Source: Polyangiaceae bacterium (lineage in GTDB: Bacteria > Myxococcota_A > Polyangia > Polyangiales > Polyangiaceae). Taken from it: 64,000 nucleotides of DNA. The stretch lies in contig JABFXY010000192.1 of the NCBI GenBank assembly GCA_013361525.1, forward strand, positions 30,356 through 94,355, given 5' to 3'. The notes under the pieces were generated by a model. That model made no database searches. It was not told the origin of the DNA and worked only from the letters and a program-made list of their open reading frames with translations. Positions 25,542 to 33,368 of this stretch are shown here, piece after piece. The translations under genes and the position numbers were made by a program. Positions within the stretch are counted from its first letter, which is position 1. Each line of letters starts with the position of its first letter.

Positions 25542-25623
25542 GTCGTGCGGACGCGAGAAAGCATTGTGACGGATGTACTCAGGCGTGACAGATCTTGGTC
25601 TCCTGGGAGGTGGAGACACGACG

Positions 25624-26103
25624 ATGAGCACGCTCTACGAGCATCGCGTGCGCACCCTCGAGGGCGCGGAGACGACCCTCGAGCCGTATCGCGGCAAGGT
25701 TCTGCTCATCGTCAACACCGCGAGCCAATGCATCTTCACGCGCCAATACGACGGCCTCGAGAAGCTCTATGCGCGTTATCGCGAACGCGGTTTCGTCGTC
25801 CTCGGATTTCCTTGCAATCAGTTCGCCGAACAAGAGCCCGGCACGAGTGAGGACATCGCGAAGTTCTGCGAGCTCAAGTACCAGGTCAGTTTCCCGCTGT
25901 TCGAAAAGATCGACGTGCGTGGCGACGGCGCCCATCCGCTGTTCCAAGACTTGATGGATCGCGGCCGCGGGATCTTCGGGACCAGAGTCATCAAATGGAA
26001 CTTCACGAAGTTCCTCGTCTGTCGCCGGGGGAAGTCGGTGCTCAGATTCGCGCCGATCACCACGCCTGCCGAGCTTCGCGACGAGCTCGAGCTCTTGCTC
26101 TAG
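25624..26103 (+). CDS. Glutathione peroxidase family protein
   Basis: 159 residues from ATG 25624, with a strong purine-rich site (GGGAGGTGGAG) upstream. It is a thioredoxin-fold peroxidase with the catalytic Cys at 36 in ASQCIFTRQY, the second site Q66 in FPCNQF, and a tryptophan in IKWNFTKFLV. A Cys rather than selenocysteine is used. The usual Gly after the Cys is Ile, which is unusual. It reduces hydroperoxides, probably using thioredoxin in bacteria. It is followed by a perfect 11-base hairpin. Confidence 0.85.
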   Translation: MSTLYEHRVRTLEGAETTLEPYRGKVLLIVNTASQCIFTRQYDGLEKLYARYRERGFVVLGFPCNQFAEQEPGTSEDIAKFCELKYQVSFPLFEKIDVRGDGAHPLFQDLMDRGRGIFGTRVIKWNFTKFLVCRRGKSVLRFAPITTPAELRDELELLL

Positions 26104-26105
26104 AA

Positions 26106-26130
26106 GGGTTTCGCCGTTCCGGCGAAACCC
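26106..26130 (+). terminator. Perfect 11-base hairpin terminator-like element
   Basis: GGGTTTCGCCG-TTC-CGGCGAAACCC starts 3 bases after the peroxidase stop, facing a convergent gene. The stem is long and stable but no T-run follows; it could serve both convergent genes. Confidence 0.65.
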
Positions 26131-26173
26131 GGCCCCGGGCTTCAGGCTTCGGGCAAATCCCAGAAGGCCGCCG

Positions 26174-27811
26174 CTACAGCCCGCACTTGGCGATCTGCTC
26201 CGAGCAATCGCCGTTGTCGACGTGCGGAGCCATGCAGCCGGCGAACGCGTCCCACTCGGCGCCGCACTCGACGGCGATACACCGCGCGGCCGTCTTCTCG
26301 CAGCCCGAGACGCAGCTCTGCAGGGCGAGGCCGTCCGCCGCGCAATACGCGGGCGCGCAGGAGAAGATGGCCGGGAACAGACAAGACGCGCACTGACCAC
26401 CTCCGGTCGTCGCGCACTCGAACAGGCACGGACCATCGCTGTCGGAACAGCTCGCCATACAATCGGTGTAAGCGCCGCACCGGAAATCGGGCGTATCGAA
26501 CGGGACCTGGAGGAACAGATACGCGAGGCACATCTCGTCGAGCGTGTTCTCGCCCCACGTCACGTCCTCCGGCGTACGAGGCATTCCGTCGACGAGCGGC
26601 TGGTTCGCTTGGGAGTTGTCGTAGGTGCACTGCACGCGGACGCCGTCACCCTTCTTCAGCTCCAACGAGGCCGACTCGGGAATCGTGTATTGCTGTTGCC
26701 AGTGAAAGTCCCAATCGGGGATGTCGACGACACATTGCGCGTCGGCCCCGGCGGGCTCGTGGCTCACGCTGATTTGGGTTCCGAGCGTGTGCATGTGCGG
26801 CGTTACGCCGACGAGCTTGGCGTCGATCGGCATTCGGTAGAGGCGCTCTTGCACGCTCGCCTCGTCGAAGGCGTCGATTTGCATCGCAAGGTGCGCGAGG
26901 GGGATCGATTCGATGCGGAACGACGGGGCTTCTGGGCGGGTCCAGAGCTTCACCGTCGTGCGGTCCGGCGGTGCGCCGGTTCCGGCACCGAGCGCCAGCG
27001 TGTTGTAGTGCATCTGAAGCACCAGCTTCGACCCGGCGGGAACGACCGCGGCGCTGTCGGCGGGCGCGCCGGTCGGCACACTGCCCGGTACCCATCCTCC
27101 CAGCGTCGAGAGGACCCCTCCGCCGGGGCCGCCGAAACACGTATATCCGATACCCTCGTCGTCCTCGTCCAAACCGCGAATCGTCTGCTCGAGATCCGGC
27201 GGAATGACGTAGATGAGGGCGTGGTGCGCAATCGGTAGAACACCGGGCACGACGGTCGATCCGACGACGTACGTCTCCGCGTCGAAGTCGTACGGAAGGA
27301 TGAAACACCGATAGTCGTCGGAGGCCTCGCTGCTCGCGACGTAGTCGTCCTCCGGCGTGAGCTCGATCGTCGGCTCGCCGAGATCCGGCGCGGAGGGGCC
27401 ATCTTCGAGCGGAACGAAGTCGGCCTCGTCGCCGACGGCGAACTTGTTGTCGGACCAAGCGCGAAAGACAGCTCGCTCGTCCTCGGTCAGGCGCCTTTCA
27501 TAAGCGAGCTCGTGGCAATCGTCGGCGGGCATCCACGGGGGCATCCGACCCGCGTCGACCGCGGCCACCGCCGCGGCCGCCCAAGACGGCGTACCGCTTT
27601 CGAACATTTCCGCGCTGTACGTGAAGTCGTAAGGTGTAGGCCCGTCCGCGGTGTGGCAGCTCGTGCAGCTTCGTTCGATGAGCGGCCGCACGTCTCGCTG
27701 ATACGTCACGCCGGACGTCTCTTCGGGACCGGAGTCACCGCAACCGAGGGCGGCGATCGAAGACGCACAGATCGCGGCGAGGCTTGCGCGAGCGAAGATA
27801 GAACACGCCAT
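26174..27811 (-). CDS. Copper type II ascorbate-dependent monooxygenase-like lipoprotein with haem-binding N-terminus
   Basis: 545 residues from ATG 27811. The signal peptide ends with a lipobox-like ALGC. A cytochrome-c-like haem site CTSCH (49-53) follows. The central part resembles dopamine beta/peptidylglycine hydroxylase-type copper domains: IAHHALIYVI, VLQMHYN and VTPHMHTLGTQIS supply His/Met ligands, with WDFHWQQQY further on. The C-terminus holds a disulfide-rich Cys domain. It probably oxidises a substrate in the periplasm or outside using copper and O2, with electrons via the haem. Such fusions are frequent in myxobacteria; the substrate is unknown. Confidence 0.8.
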   Translation of the reverse strand: MACSIFARASLAAICASSIAALGCGDSGPEETSGVTYQRDVRPLIERSCTSCHTADGPTPYDFTYSAEMFESGTPSWAAAAVAAVDAGRMPPWMPADDCHELAYERRLTEDERAVFRAWSDNKFAVGDEADFVPLEDGPSAPDLGEPTIELTPEDDYVASSEASDDYRCFILPYDFDAETYVVGSTVVPGVLPIAHHALIYVIPPDLEQTIRGLDEDDEGIGYTCFGGPGGGVLSTLGGWVPGSVPTGAPADSAAVVPAGSKLVLQMHYNTLALGAGTGAPPDRTTVKLWTRPEAPSFRIESIPLAHLAMQIDAFDEASVQERLYRMPIDAKLVGVTPHMHTLGTQISVSHEPAGADAQCVVDIPDWDFHWQQQYTIPESASLELKKGDGVRVQCTYDNSQANQPLVDGMPRTPEDVTWGENTLDEMCLAYLFLQVPFDTPDFRCGAYTDCMASCSDSDGPCLFECATTGGGQCASCLFPAIFSCAPAYCAADGLALQSCVSGCEKTAARCIAVECGAEWDAFAGCMAPHVDNGDCSEQIAKCGL

Positions 27812-27905
27812 CGTTCGCAGCTTAAGACAGTCGCGCGGCTGAAAGTCGAGCTGATCGAATGGAACGCCTTACAAAGGTCAGGGGCTCCCCGCCAGGACGT
27901 GTAGG

Positions 27906-27919
27906 GTGGTCCGCACCAC
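27906..27919 (+). promoter_or_regulatory. Small hairpin abutting the start codon of the zinc-ribbon gene
   Basis: GTGGT-CCGC-ACCAC immediately precedes the ATG at 27920 and contains part of the only purine-rich ribosome site (AGGGTGG). Folding would hide it. Confidence 0.3.
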
Positions 27920-28444
27920 ATGGGCCTGCTCACACCCGAGAAGCTCGAACAGCTGGTTTCGACAGGCTGCACGAAGTGCCGCGGAAAGCGCCTCAATTTC
28001 CAGATGTACGTCGACGCTCGGCTCCCGCTGATGGAGGGCGAGCCCGTCGGGCGCCTCACGTGGGCGTACGACGGCGAGGCGTTCGTCGATGGGGTCTATT
28101 GCGTCGAATGCGCAGCTTGCAACGCGGAGCTCTTCTCAGCCGACGCGTGCCCGAGATGCCACGCGGACGGTGCGCTCGAGCGGGTGCTCGAGACGGACAA
28201 CACCTACGACGTCCCGCTGTCGTGTCCGCGGTGCGGTCACCAGGAAGTCAGCTACTTCGCAATGGTGCCGGCAACGACGAGCTACGAGGGTAAACGCGCG
28301 GACAAGGCGCGCACCGACTGCGCGCTCCTCGACCCCGGGTTTCACGGATACAAGGCTTCCTGCAAACAGTGCGGCGTCTTCGCCGAGCTGAAGGATCGCT
28401 GCATGCTTTGCGACGCCCCCGCGCCGCTGCGCCCGCGGCTCTGA
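27920..28444 (+). CDS. Multi-zinc-ribbon protein of unknown function
   Basis: 174 residues from ATG 27920. Paired cysteines are spaced along the whole chain: C17/C20, C61/C64 with C67, C77/C80, C102/C105, C148/C151 and C161/C164, the hallmark of several zinc ribbons. Such proteins bind nucleic acids, RNA polymerase or ribosomes, or act as metal-binding adaptors; nothing in the sequence decides which. There is no signal peptide, so it is cytosolic. It is divergent from the copper monooxygenase gene with a 108-base gap. Confidence 0.75.
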   Translation: MGLLTPEKLEQLVSTGCTKCRGKRLNFQMYVDARLPLMEGEPVGRLTWAYDGEAFVDGVYCVECAACNAELFSADACPRCHADGALERVLETDNTYDVPLSCPRCGHQEVSYFAMVPATTSYEGKRADKARTDCALLDPGFHGYKASCKQCGVFAELKDRCMLCDAPAPLRPRL

Positions 28445-28445
28445 G

Positions 28446-28474
28446 GTGCCCAGCTGCCTGGCACAATTGGGCAC
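28446..28474 (+). terminator. Hairpin downstream of the zinc-ribbon gene
   Basis: GTGCCCA pairs with TGGGCAC around a 15-base loop, starting 1 base after the stop codon. No T-run follows. Confidence 0.35.
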
Positions 28475-28543
28475 GAGCAGATCGCGTGAACTAGCACTTA
28501 TCCGAGCAAACCGGTGGGCATCGATCCTGCACGAGGGGCGTCG

Positions 28544-29026
28544 ATGAACGGCGCAGAGAGCTTCTGTCGGTATTGGGGATTCGCGTTGCTCGTGAGCTTC
28601 ATCGCTTGCGATGCGCGGATCGAAAATGGGGGCGACGGCAACGGCGGCGCAGGTGCCGGTGGAGAGGACGCTGCAGGCGGAGAGGACGTGTCGGGCGGAG
28701 GACCCCTGGGCGGGGGGCCTCTCGGCGGAGGGCAGTTCGGCGGATTCGCGCCCGAACCTGGACCCTACACGCCGCCGACCGGGTGCGAGCTCGTCGAGAT
28801 CGTTGTCGAGCCGAGCGTCAATTCGCCCACGGACGGGTGCGCGGGCACGTATCAATGCGACGGCGGTGTCGTCCTCCTCGTCGAATGCGACGGCGAAAAT
28901 GACGGCACGTACACCAGTCTTTGTACGTGCGACGTGAATGGCTCGTGGCACGACGGGGGCCTCGTCGAGGGCGAGGGCGAGCCCGCGTGCCTCGCCGGCT
29001 TCGCCAATTGCACCGCGCAGAAATGA
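28544..29026 (+). CDS. Lipoprotein with Gly-rich linker and Cys-rich domain
   Basis: 160 residues from ATG 28544, with GAGGGGC 4 bases upstream. The signal peptide has the lipobox VSFIAC (C22). A glycine/asparagine-rich linker of about 45 residues follows, then a small domain with eight cysteines (TGCELVEIVV, DGCAGTYQCDG, VECDGEND, LCTCDV, GEPACLAGFANC). Probably extracellular or on the outer membrane; the disulfide-stabilised domain could bind a ligand. It ends 21 bases from the convergent acyl-CoA dehydrogenase gene. Confidence 0.7.
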   Translation: MNGAESFCRYWGFALLVSFIACDARIENGGDGNGGAGAGGEDAAGGEDVSGGGPLGGGPLGGGQFGGFAPEPGPYTPPTGCELVEIVVEPSVNSPTDGCAGTYQCDGGVVLLVECDGENDGTYTSLCTCDVNGSWHDGGLVEGEGEPACLAGFANCTAQK

Positions 29027-29047
29027 CGGAGGGCTGCCGAATACTCG

Positions 29048-30829
29048 TCAAAAAGCGTCGGGCGGGACGCGTGCGTAGCTGTCCTCGCCGTCGACACAGA
29101 GCTTCGCGAGGTGGGCGACGCGAGGCAATTCGGTCGTTATCCAATATTGAGCAGCCGCCATCTTGCCGCGGTGAAAGTCGGTATCGCGACCGGATGCGGC
29201 GCGCGCTTGGAGCATCCAGGCCCATGCGATGACGACGATCGAGAACATTTCGAGGTAATCGGCGCTGTGCAGGAGCATGCCGTCCACGTCGCCGGAGAGC
29301 CCCCGCGCGCCGAGCGTCATCGTCGCCTCCGCAATACGATCCGCGGCGATGCGGAGGGCCTCGGACCACGCTCGGTCGACACCGGCTTCTTCGGCGCGTA
29401 CACACGACGCTTCGACCTCGTCGCGGAAAAGCCTGAGGGGCAGTCCCTGCGCGGCGACGACCTTTCGGCCCAGTAGATCGAGGCTTTGAATGCCCGTCGT
29501 TCCCTCATGAATCGAATTGAGCTTTTGGTCGCGCAGCCACGCTTCGACGAGGTATTCGCTCGAGTAGCCGTAGCCACCATGGATCTGCAACGCGAGCGCG
29601 TTCGACTCGAAGCCCTTCTCCGCGGGAAAGCTCTTCGCGACCGGCGTCAGCAGATCGAGCAAATGCTGGGCGCGCGCCCGCTCCTCGGCGTCCGCGCCGT
29701 GCGCTGCGACGTCTGCGAACATTGCAGCCCGGGCGATGAGGGTGAGACCTCCCTCGACGATCGCTTTTTGACGGAGCAGCATCCGGCGCACGTCGGCGTG
29801 CTCGATAATGGGAACTTGGGGCGATAGAGGATCTCTCGCTGCGGCGGCACGGCCCTGGGGCCTGGTGCGCGCGTAGTCGAGTGATTCGAGGTACGCGACC
29901 GATGCGGTGGCGACCCCGTTGAGGCCGACCATCAACCGGGCCTCGTTCATCATTTGGAACATGTACGAAATGCCGCGATGCTCTTTGCCGACGAGCCACC
30001 CGCGGCAGTCCCCTCGATCGCCGTACGCCATTGCCAGGCTCGGCAACCCACGCCAGCCGATCTTGTGAATCGCTCCGGCCACCGCGACGTCGTTGTCGAC
30101 CAGCGCGCCACGTTCGAGCCGGAATTTCGGAACCGCAAACAACGATACGCCCTTGATCCCGGCCGGCGCGCCTTCGACGCGCGCGAGCGTCATGTGGACG
30201 ATGTTCTCGGTCAGGTCGTGATCGCCGCCTGAGATGAAGATCTTCGCCCCACGAATGCGGTACGTGCCGTCCTCGCTCGGTGTCGCGACCGTCGAGACGT
30301 CGGCGAGGCTCGAGCCGGCGTGCGGCTCGGTGAGGGCCATCGTCCCGGTCCAGCGGCCTTCGTAGAGCGCGGGAAGGAACAGCTCCTTCAGCGCGGGATC
30401 ACCGAACGCCTCGATGAGGTGTCCTGCGCCCGTCGTGAGTCCGAGATACCCGAAGGCCGAGAGGTTCCCAGCCATCAAATAGGCATTCGCGAACGTGGCG
30501 ACGCAGAGAGGCATTTGCTGGCCGCCGACGTCGGCCGGCCGCGTCGCAGCAATCAGACCCAGCGCCACGAGCTGCGGATAGATATCTCGCATCTTGGCGT
30601 GGACGCGGACGCTGCCTTCTTCGAGCTTGGGCGGCGCCTCGTCCATCGCGCGGTACGCCGGGAAGAGCACGTCGCGCGCGAGCCGCCGAGCCTCGCGAAT
30701 GAAGAGGTCGAAGGTATCGCGTCCGTGCTCGGCGAACGCAGGCAGTGCGCAAAGCCGCTCGACCTCGAGCACCTCGTACAGGAGGAAGTCGACGTCGGCT
30801 TCACGCAGGAGCGGGTTGGTGGTGGTCAT
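29048..30829 (-). CDS. Acyl-CoA dehydrogenase (DmdC-like)
   Basis: 593 residues from ATG 30829, which overlaps the stop of the TPR gene by 4 bases (ATGA). Flavin-binding ACAD features include ALTEPHAGSSLADVST, AKIFISGGDHDLTENIVH and the catalytic Glu in HEGTTGIQSLDLLGRK. The motifs GDHDLTENIVH and LFAVPKF together with the length of about 590 residues resemble the 3-methylmercaptopropionyl-CoA dehydrogenase (DmdC) class, which oxidises acyl-CoA and passes electrons to electron-transferring flavoprotein. It is the last gene of the RHS-led array; the link to a toxin operon is not explained. Confidence 0.85.
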   Translation of the reverse strand: MTTTNPLLREADVDFLLYEVLEVERLCALPAFAEHGRDTFDLFIREARRLARDVLFPAYRAMDEAPPKLEEGSVRVHAKMRDIYPQLVALGLIAATRPADVGGQQMPLCVATFANAYLMAGNLSAFGYLGLTTGAGHLIEAFGDPALKELFLPALYEGRWTGTMALTEPHAGSSLADVSTVATPSEDGTYRIRGAKIFISGGDHDLTENIVHMTLARVEGAPAGIKGVSLFAVPKFRLERGALVDNDVAVAGAIHKIGWRGLPSLAMAYGDRGDCRGWLVGKEHRGISYMFQMMNEARLMVGLNGVATASVAYLESLDYARTRPQGRAAAARDPLSPQVPIIEHADVRRMLLRQKAIVEGGLTLIARAAMFADVAAHGADAEERARAQHLLDLLTPVAKSFPAEKGFESNALALQIHGGYGYSSEYLVEAWLRDQKLNSIHEGTTGIQSLDLLGRKVVAAQGLPLRLFRDEVEASCVRAEEAGVDRAWSEALRIAADRIAEATMTLGARGLSGDVDGMLLHSADYLEMFSIVVIAWAWMLQARAASGRDTDFHRGKMAAAQYWITTELPRVAHLAKLCVDGEDSYARVPPDAF

Positions 30830-32514
30830 GGGACTCCGTGAGCGCCTGCAGCATCCAGTCCTTCGCGGCGTACGAATTCGAGATAACGCGCATACGCGGC
30901 ACCCCGCTCGGCATCGTCCAGACCCGGTAACAAGCACAGCGAGCCGAGGCGGACATCCTGCCGCGCGTCGCACCAATCGGAGGCTTTGGTAAAGACATCG
31001 CGGACCACCGCCGCCATCTCGGTGCGGGCGCGGGCGAGCGCCGAAAGGACCATGAGAGCCGGTCGCGCCGCCCAGCTGTCCGTCCCGGTCGCCACGGCGC
31101 ATATCCATTGAAAGCCGTCGTCGTCGACGGACGACAGGCCGCGGCCCAGCAGAGAGAGAACGGCGAGTCGCCATCGATCCAGCGCCTTCGTCGGCTCGCC
31201 GGAGGTTGTCTCCAGGAGATCGAACAGCGCACGAGCGTCGGCGACCGATATGGAATCCGCCAAATCGAGAGCGAACCAATCATCGAGATTCGACACCTCG
31301 TTTTGGAGCGCGCGGACGACCTCCAAACTGCCTTGTGCGACGGCTCGGGCAGTTATCGGGAGCGGTGCGTCGCCTGCTTCGCCGATGATTTCGCCCGTCT
31401 GCCCGACGTCTCGCAGCGCCGCGGCGAAGGCAATCTGGGCCGATTGGGGGATCGGGCCGTCCAGTTGGACACGCACCCGAACCGGCCCCGGTGGGGGCTT
31501 CGACCGAACCCTGCCGATGACATCCATGATTGCCGCAGCAAGTGCATCCTCCACGGGCGGAAGCTCCGTACGATACAGCCAAAGAAGCGGTGCGACCGCC
31601 CTCACGCCTGAATCGAGCGCGCTCGACAGCGCGAGTGCGCGTTCTGCTCGCTGGCGCTCCTCCGGCATTTGCAAGAACGCGATGTATGCCATTGCGAGAT
31701 CGCAGTGCGCGCGAAGCCGCTCGTTGGCGCGGCCCCGCGCATATGCGCTCGTCGCGCTGGCGAACTGCCCCGTCCGTAGTTGGGTGTCGGCCCAATCCAC
31801 CAACAGCGCAGCGTCGTCGGGCGCGATCCGACACGCGGCCTCGAGAACCCTTGCGGCCTGCGCGTCGTCACCGAGCCCGACGAGCGCGCTGGCCTTCTGT
31901 CCCAAGAGCTGAGCACTGGGCTCGAGCGCGAGGGCCACATCGACGACCGCGAGCGCTTCCTCGAATCGCTCGAGTCGTCCGAGCGCCATCGCCTCCACCA
32001 ATGCGAGGCGTGCGGCCGCCTTCGGTCGCGCCTGCCGCAGCGCCGCCAACAGCCCGACCGCGGCCTCGAGGTTGGTTTGTGCCCCCTGCGTCACGCCTTC
32101 TCGGTCGATTGCAGCGAGCAGGCGACCGACACCATTGGCGATCGCGTCTGCCGCTACCCCTCGCAGCCCATGCGAGCCGCGCCACTCCGAGAGCCACGAG
32201 AGGTACGCCGCGCCGGGTCGAAAGATCACGACGTCGAGCAAGAGCAAGATGGCTTCGTTCAGGCGTCCCGATGTCGCCAGCACGTGCGCCCGCACGGCTG
32301 CGGCGCCGAAGAACGCGCTGCCGCTGCTCGGCAACAGCTCGAGCGGCCGGTCGATCCGAGACAGAATCAGATCCAGCATCGCCCGGTGCTCCGGCGCCTG
32401 TGGGCGAAACGAGAGCGCGGCCCCCACTTGCGTGAGCGCAAGTCGATAGTCGGCCTTGTCGAGCGCGACATGGGCGGCCTCCGCGTAATCTTCTTCACTG
32501 GGGTCGGGAGACAT
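30826..32514 (-). CDS. TPR-repeat protein
   Basis: 562 residues from ATG 32514, whose first base is the last base of the upstream stop (TGATG). The N-terminal half consists of tetratricopeptide-like helix pairs with the GRLNEAILLL, FEEALAVVDVALALEP and AQAARVLEAACRIAPDD spacing. The C-terminal half (RVQLDGPIPQ onwards) is helical and unassigned. No signal peptide or transmembrane segment, so it is cytosolic. TPR proteins usually hold complexes together; in this cluster it may hold the FGE-like and HEAT-like proteins or chaperone the RHS protein, which is inference. Its stop overlaps the start of the next gene. Confidence 0.75.
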   Translation of the reverse strand: MSPDPSEEDYAEAAHVALDKADYRLALTQVGAALSFRPQAPEHRAMLDLILSRIDRPLELLPSSGSAFFGAAAVRAHVLATSGRLNEAILLLLDVVIFRPGAAYLSWLSEWRGSHGLRGVAADAIANGVGRLLAAIDREGVTQGAQTNLEAAVGLLAALRQARPKAAARLALVEAMALGRLERFEEALAVVDVALALEPSAQLLGQKASALVGLGDDAQAARVLEAACRIAPDDAALLVDWADTQLRTGQFASATSAYARGRANERLRAHCDLAMAYIAFLQMPEERQRAERALALSSALDSGVRAVAPLLWLYRTELPPVEDALAAAIMDVIGRVRSKPPPGPVRVRVQLDGPIPQSAQIAFAAALRDVGQTGEIIGEAGDAPLPITARAVAQGSLEVVRALQNEVSNLDDWFALDLADSISVADARALFDLLETTSGEPTKALDRWRLAVLSLLGRGLSSVDDDGFQWICAVATGTDSWAARPALMVLSALARARTEMAAVVRDVFTKASDWCDARQDVRLGSLCLLPGLDDAERGAAYARYLEFVRREGLDAAGAHGVP

Positions 32515-33368
32515 CAGAGGAGGTCCAGCGATGGGCGAAGCGTGAAAAACGCATGATCGCTGTGCCTGTCCTGGGGCAGCGCACCACGATTGCGATGTGC
32601 CGCCAGACCATAACAAAGCTCGAGCGGGTTCTGGTCGACGCCATAAGGCAGCTCGCCGCGGAAGACGCCACACGGGTTACCGTCCATCCACGGCGCCGAC
32701 GTCGATGGCGCACCCTCGTAGGAGGGATGCCAGTCGTCAGCGGCCCATTCACCAACGTGAAGATCGCGGACACCGAACACACCTTCCTCGGGCCACGCGC
32801 GCTTGCCGTACCAAAATCGACCGCCGTTGCACACGAATGCGGAGCGGCCGGCGTCGCGAGCCATCCATTCGAGCTCTGCCTCCGACGGAAGCCGCATTCC
32901 CATCGCTTTCACCAATTCGGAGGCGGCGGACCGTTCCACCTCGTCGGTATGAAGGGGGCTTTTGAATCCAGCGCTGAGACGCTCGACCTCGGTACGATTC
33001 AATGCGCGCTCCGCGGTGACGAAGGGCGCCACAACGACGCGGTGCTCGGGTCTCGTGAACCGCAACATCGCTTCCACCGTGAGTCGAACGTCGCGCGTCC
33101 AATCGATATATTCGGATAGTTCCTCGATGTCGCTGTCGGCGAGGCCCATCACGAACTGTCCTCCGGGGACGATGATGAATCGCAGTCCCGGCCAATCGGC
33201 GTGCGAGAGCGACGGTAGCCGCTCCATGCCGACGAGCTCTTCGTGCGCCGCAAAACGCTCGTCTAGCGTCGCGGCGACAGCGCGGCCGACCGCGACCCTC
33301 GTAGCATCCTCGAGCGCTCTCCAGGCTTCGACACTGTCGAGCGCCGGCCATCGAGACATGGCATTCAC
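32514..33368 (-). CDS. Divergent FGE/SUMF1-domain protein
   Basis: 284 residues starting at GTG 33368, overlapping the upstream stop by 4 bases (GTGA). After a helical N-terminus (to about residue 60) the FGE-sulfatase fold begins at LRFIIVPGGQFVMG. It runs through RLPSEAELEWMARDAG and GVFGVRDLHVGEWAADDW, ending with a weak GFR-like FFTLRPSLDL. Several usual motif residues are altered, so catalysis is doubtful. FGE-like folds serve as oxidases or ligand-binding modules in surface and defence proteins. It has no signal peptide. Its conserved coupling in this operon suggests a structural partner of the RHS/HEAT proteins. Confidence 0.75.
   Translation of the reverse strand: MNAMSRWPALDSVEAWRALEDATRVAVGRAVAATLDERFAAHEELVGMERLPSLSHADWPGLRFIIVPGGQFVMGLADSDIEELSEYIDWTRDVRLTVEAMLRFTRPEHRVVVAPFVTAERALNRTEVERLSAGFKSPLHTDEVERSAASELVKAMGMRLPSEAELEWMARDAGRSAFVCNGGRFWYGKRAWPEEGVFGVRDLHVGEWAADDWHPSYEGAPSTSAPWMDGNPCGVFRGELPYGVDQNPLELCYGLAAHRNRGALPQDRHSDHAFFTLRPSLDLL

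Larger units (their letters stand above)
25313..25623. promoter_or_regulatory. Divergent intergenic region between gltB and glutathione peroxidase
   Basis: 311 bases without a supported gene. It must hold the promoters of gltBD (leftward) and the peroxidase (rightward). Visible features are a GTGAC-N7-GTCAC inverted repeat near gltB and a densely self-complementary stretch at 25472-25541; no clear -35/-10 pair could be assigned. Confidence 0.6.

Noticed and set aside
25344..25631. A small minus-strand open frame in the gltB leader
   Set aside because: Low-complexity composition, overlaps palindromes and has no supported start.
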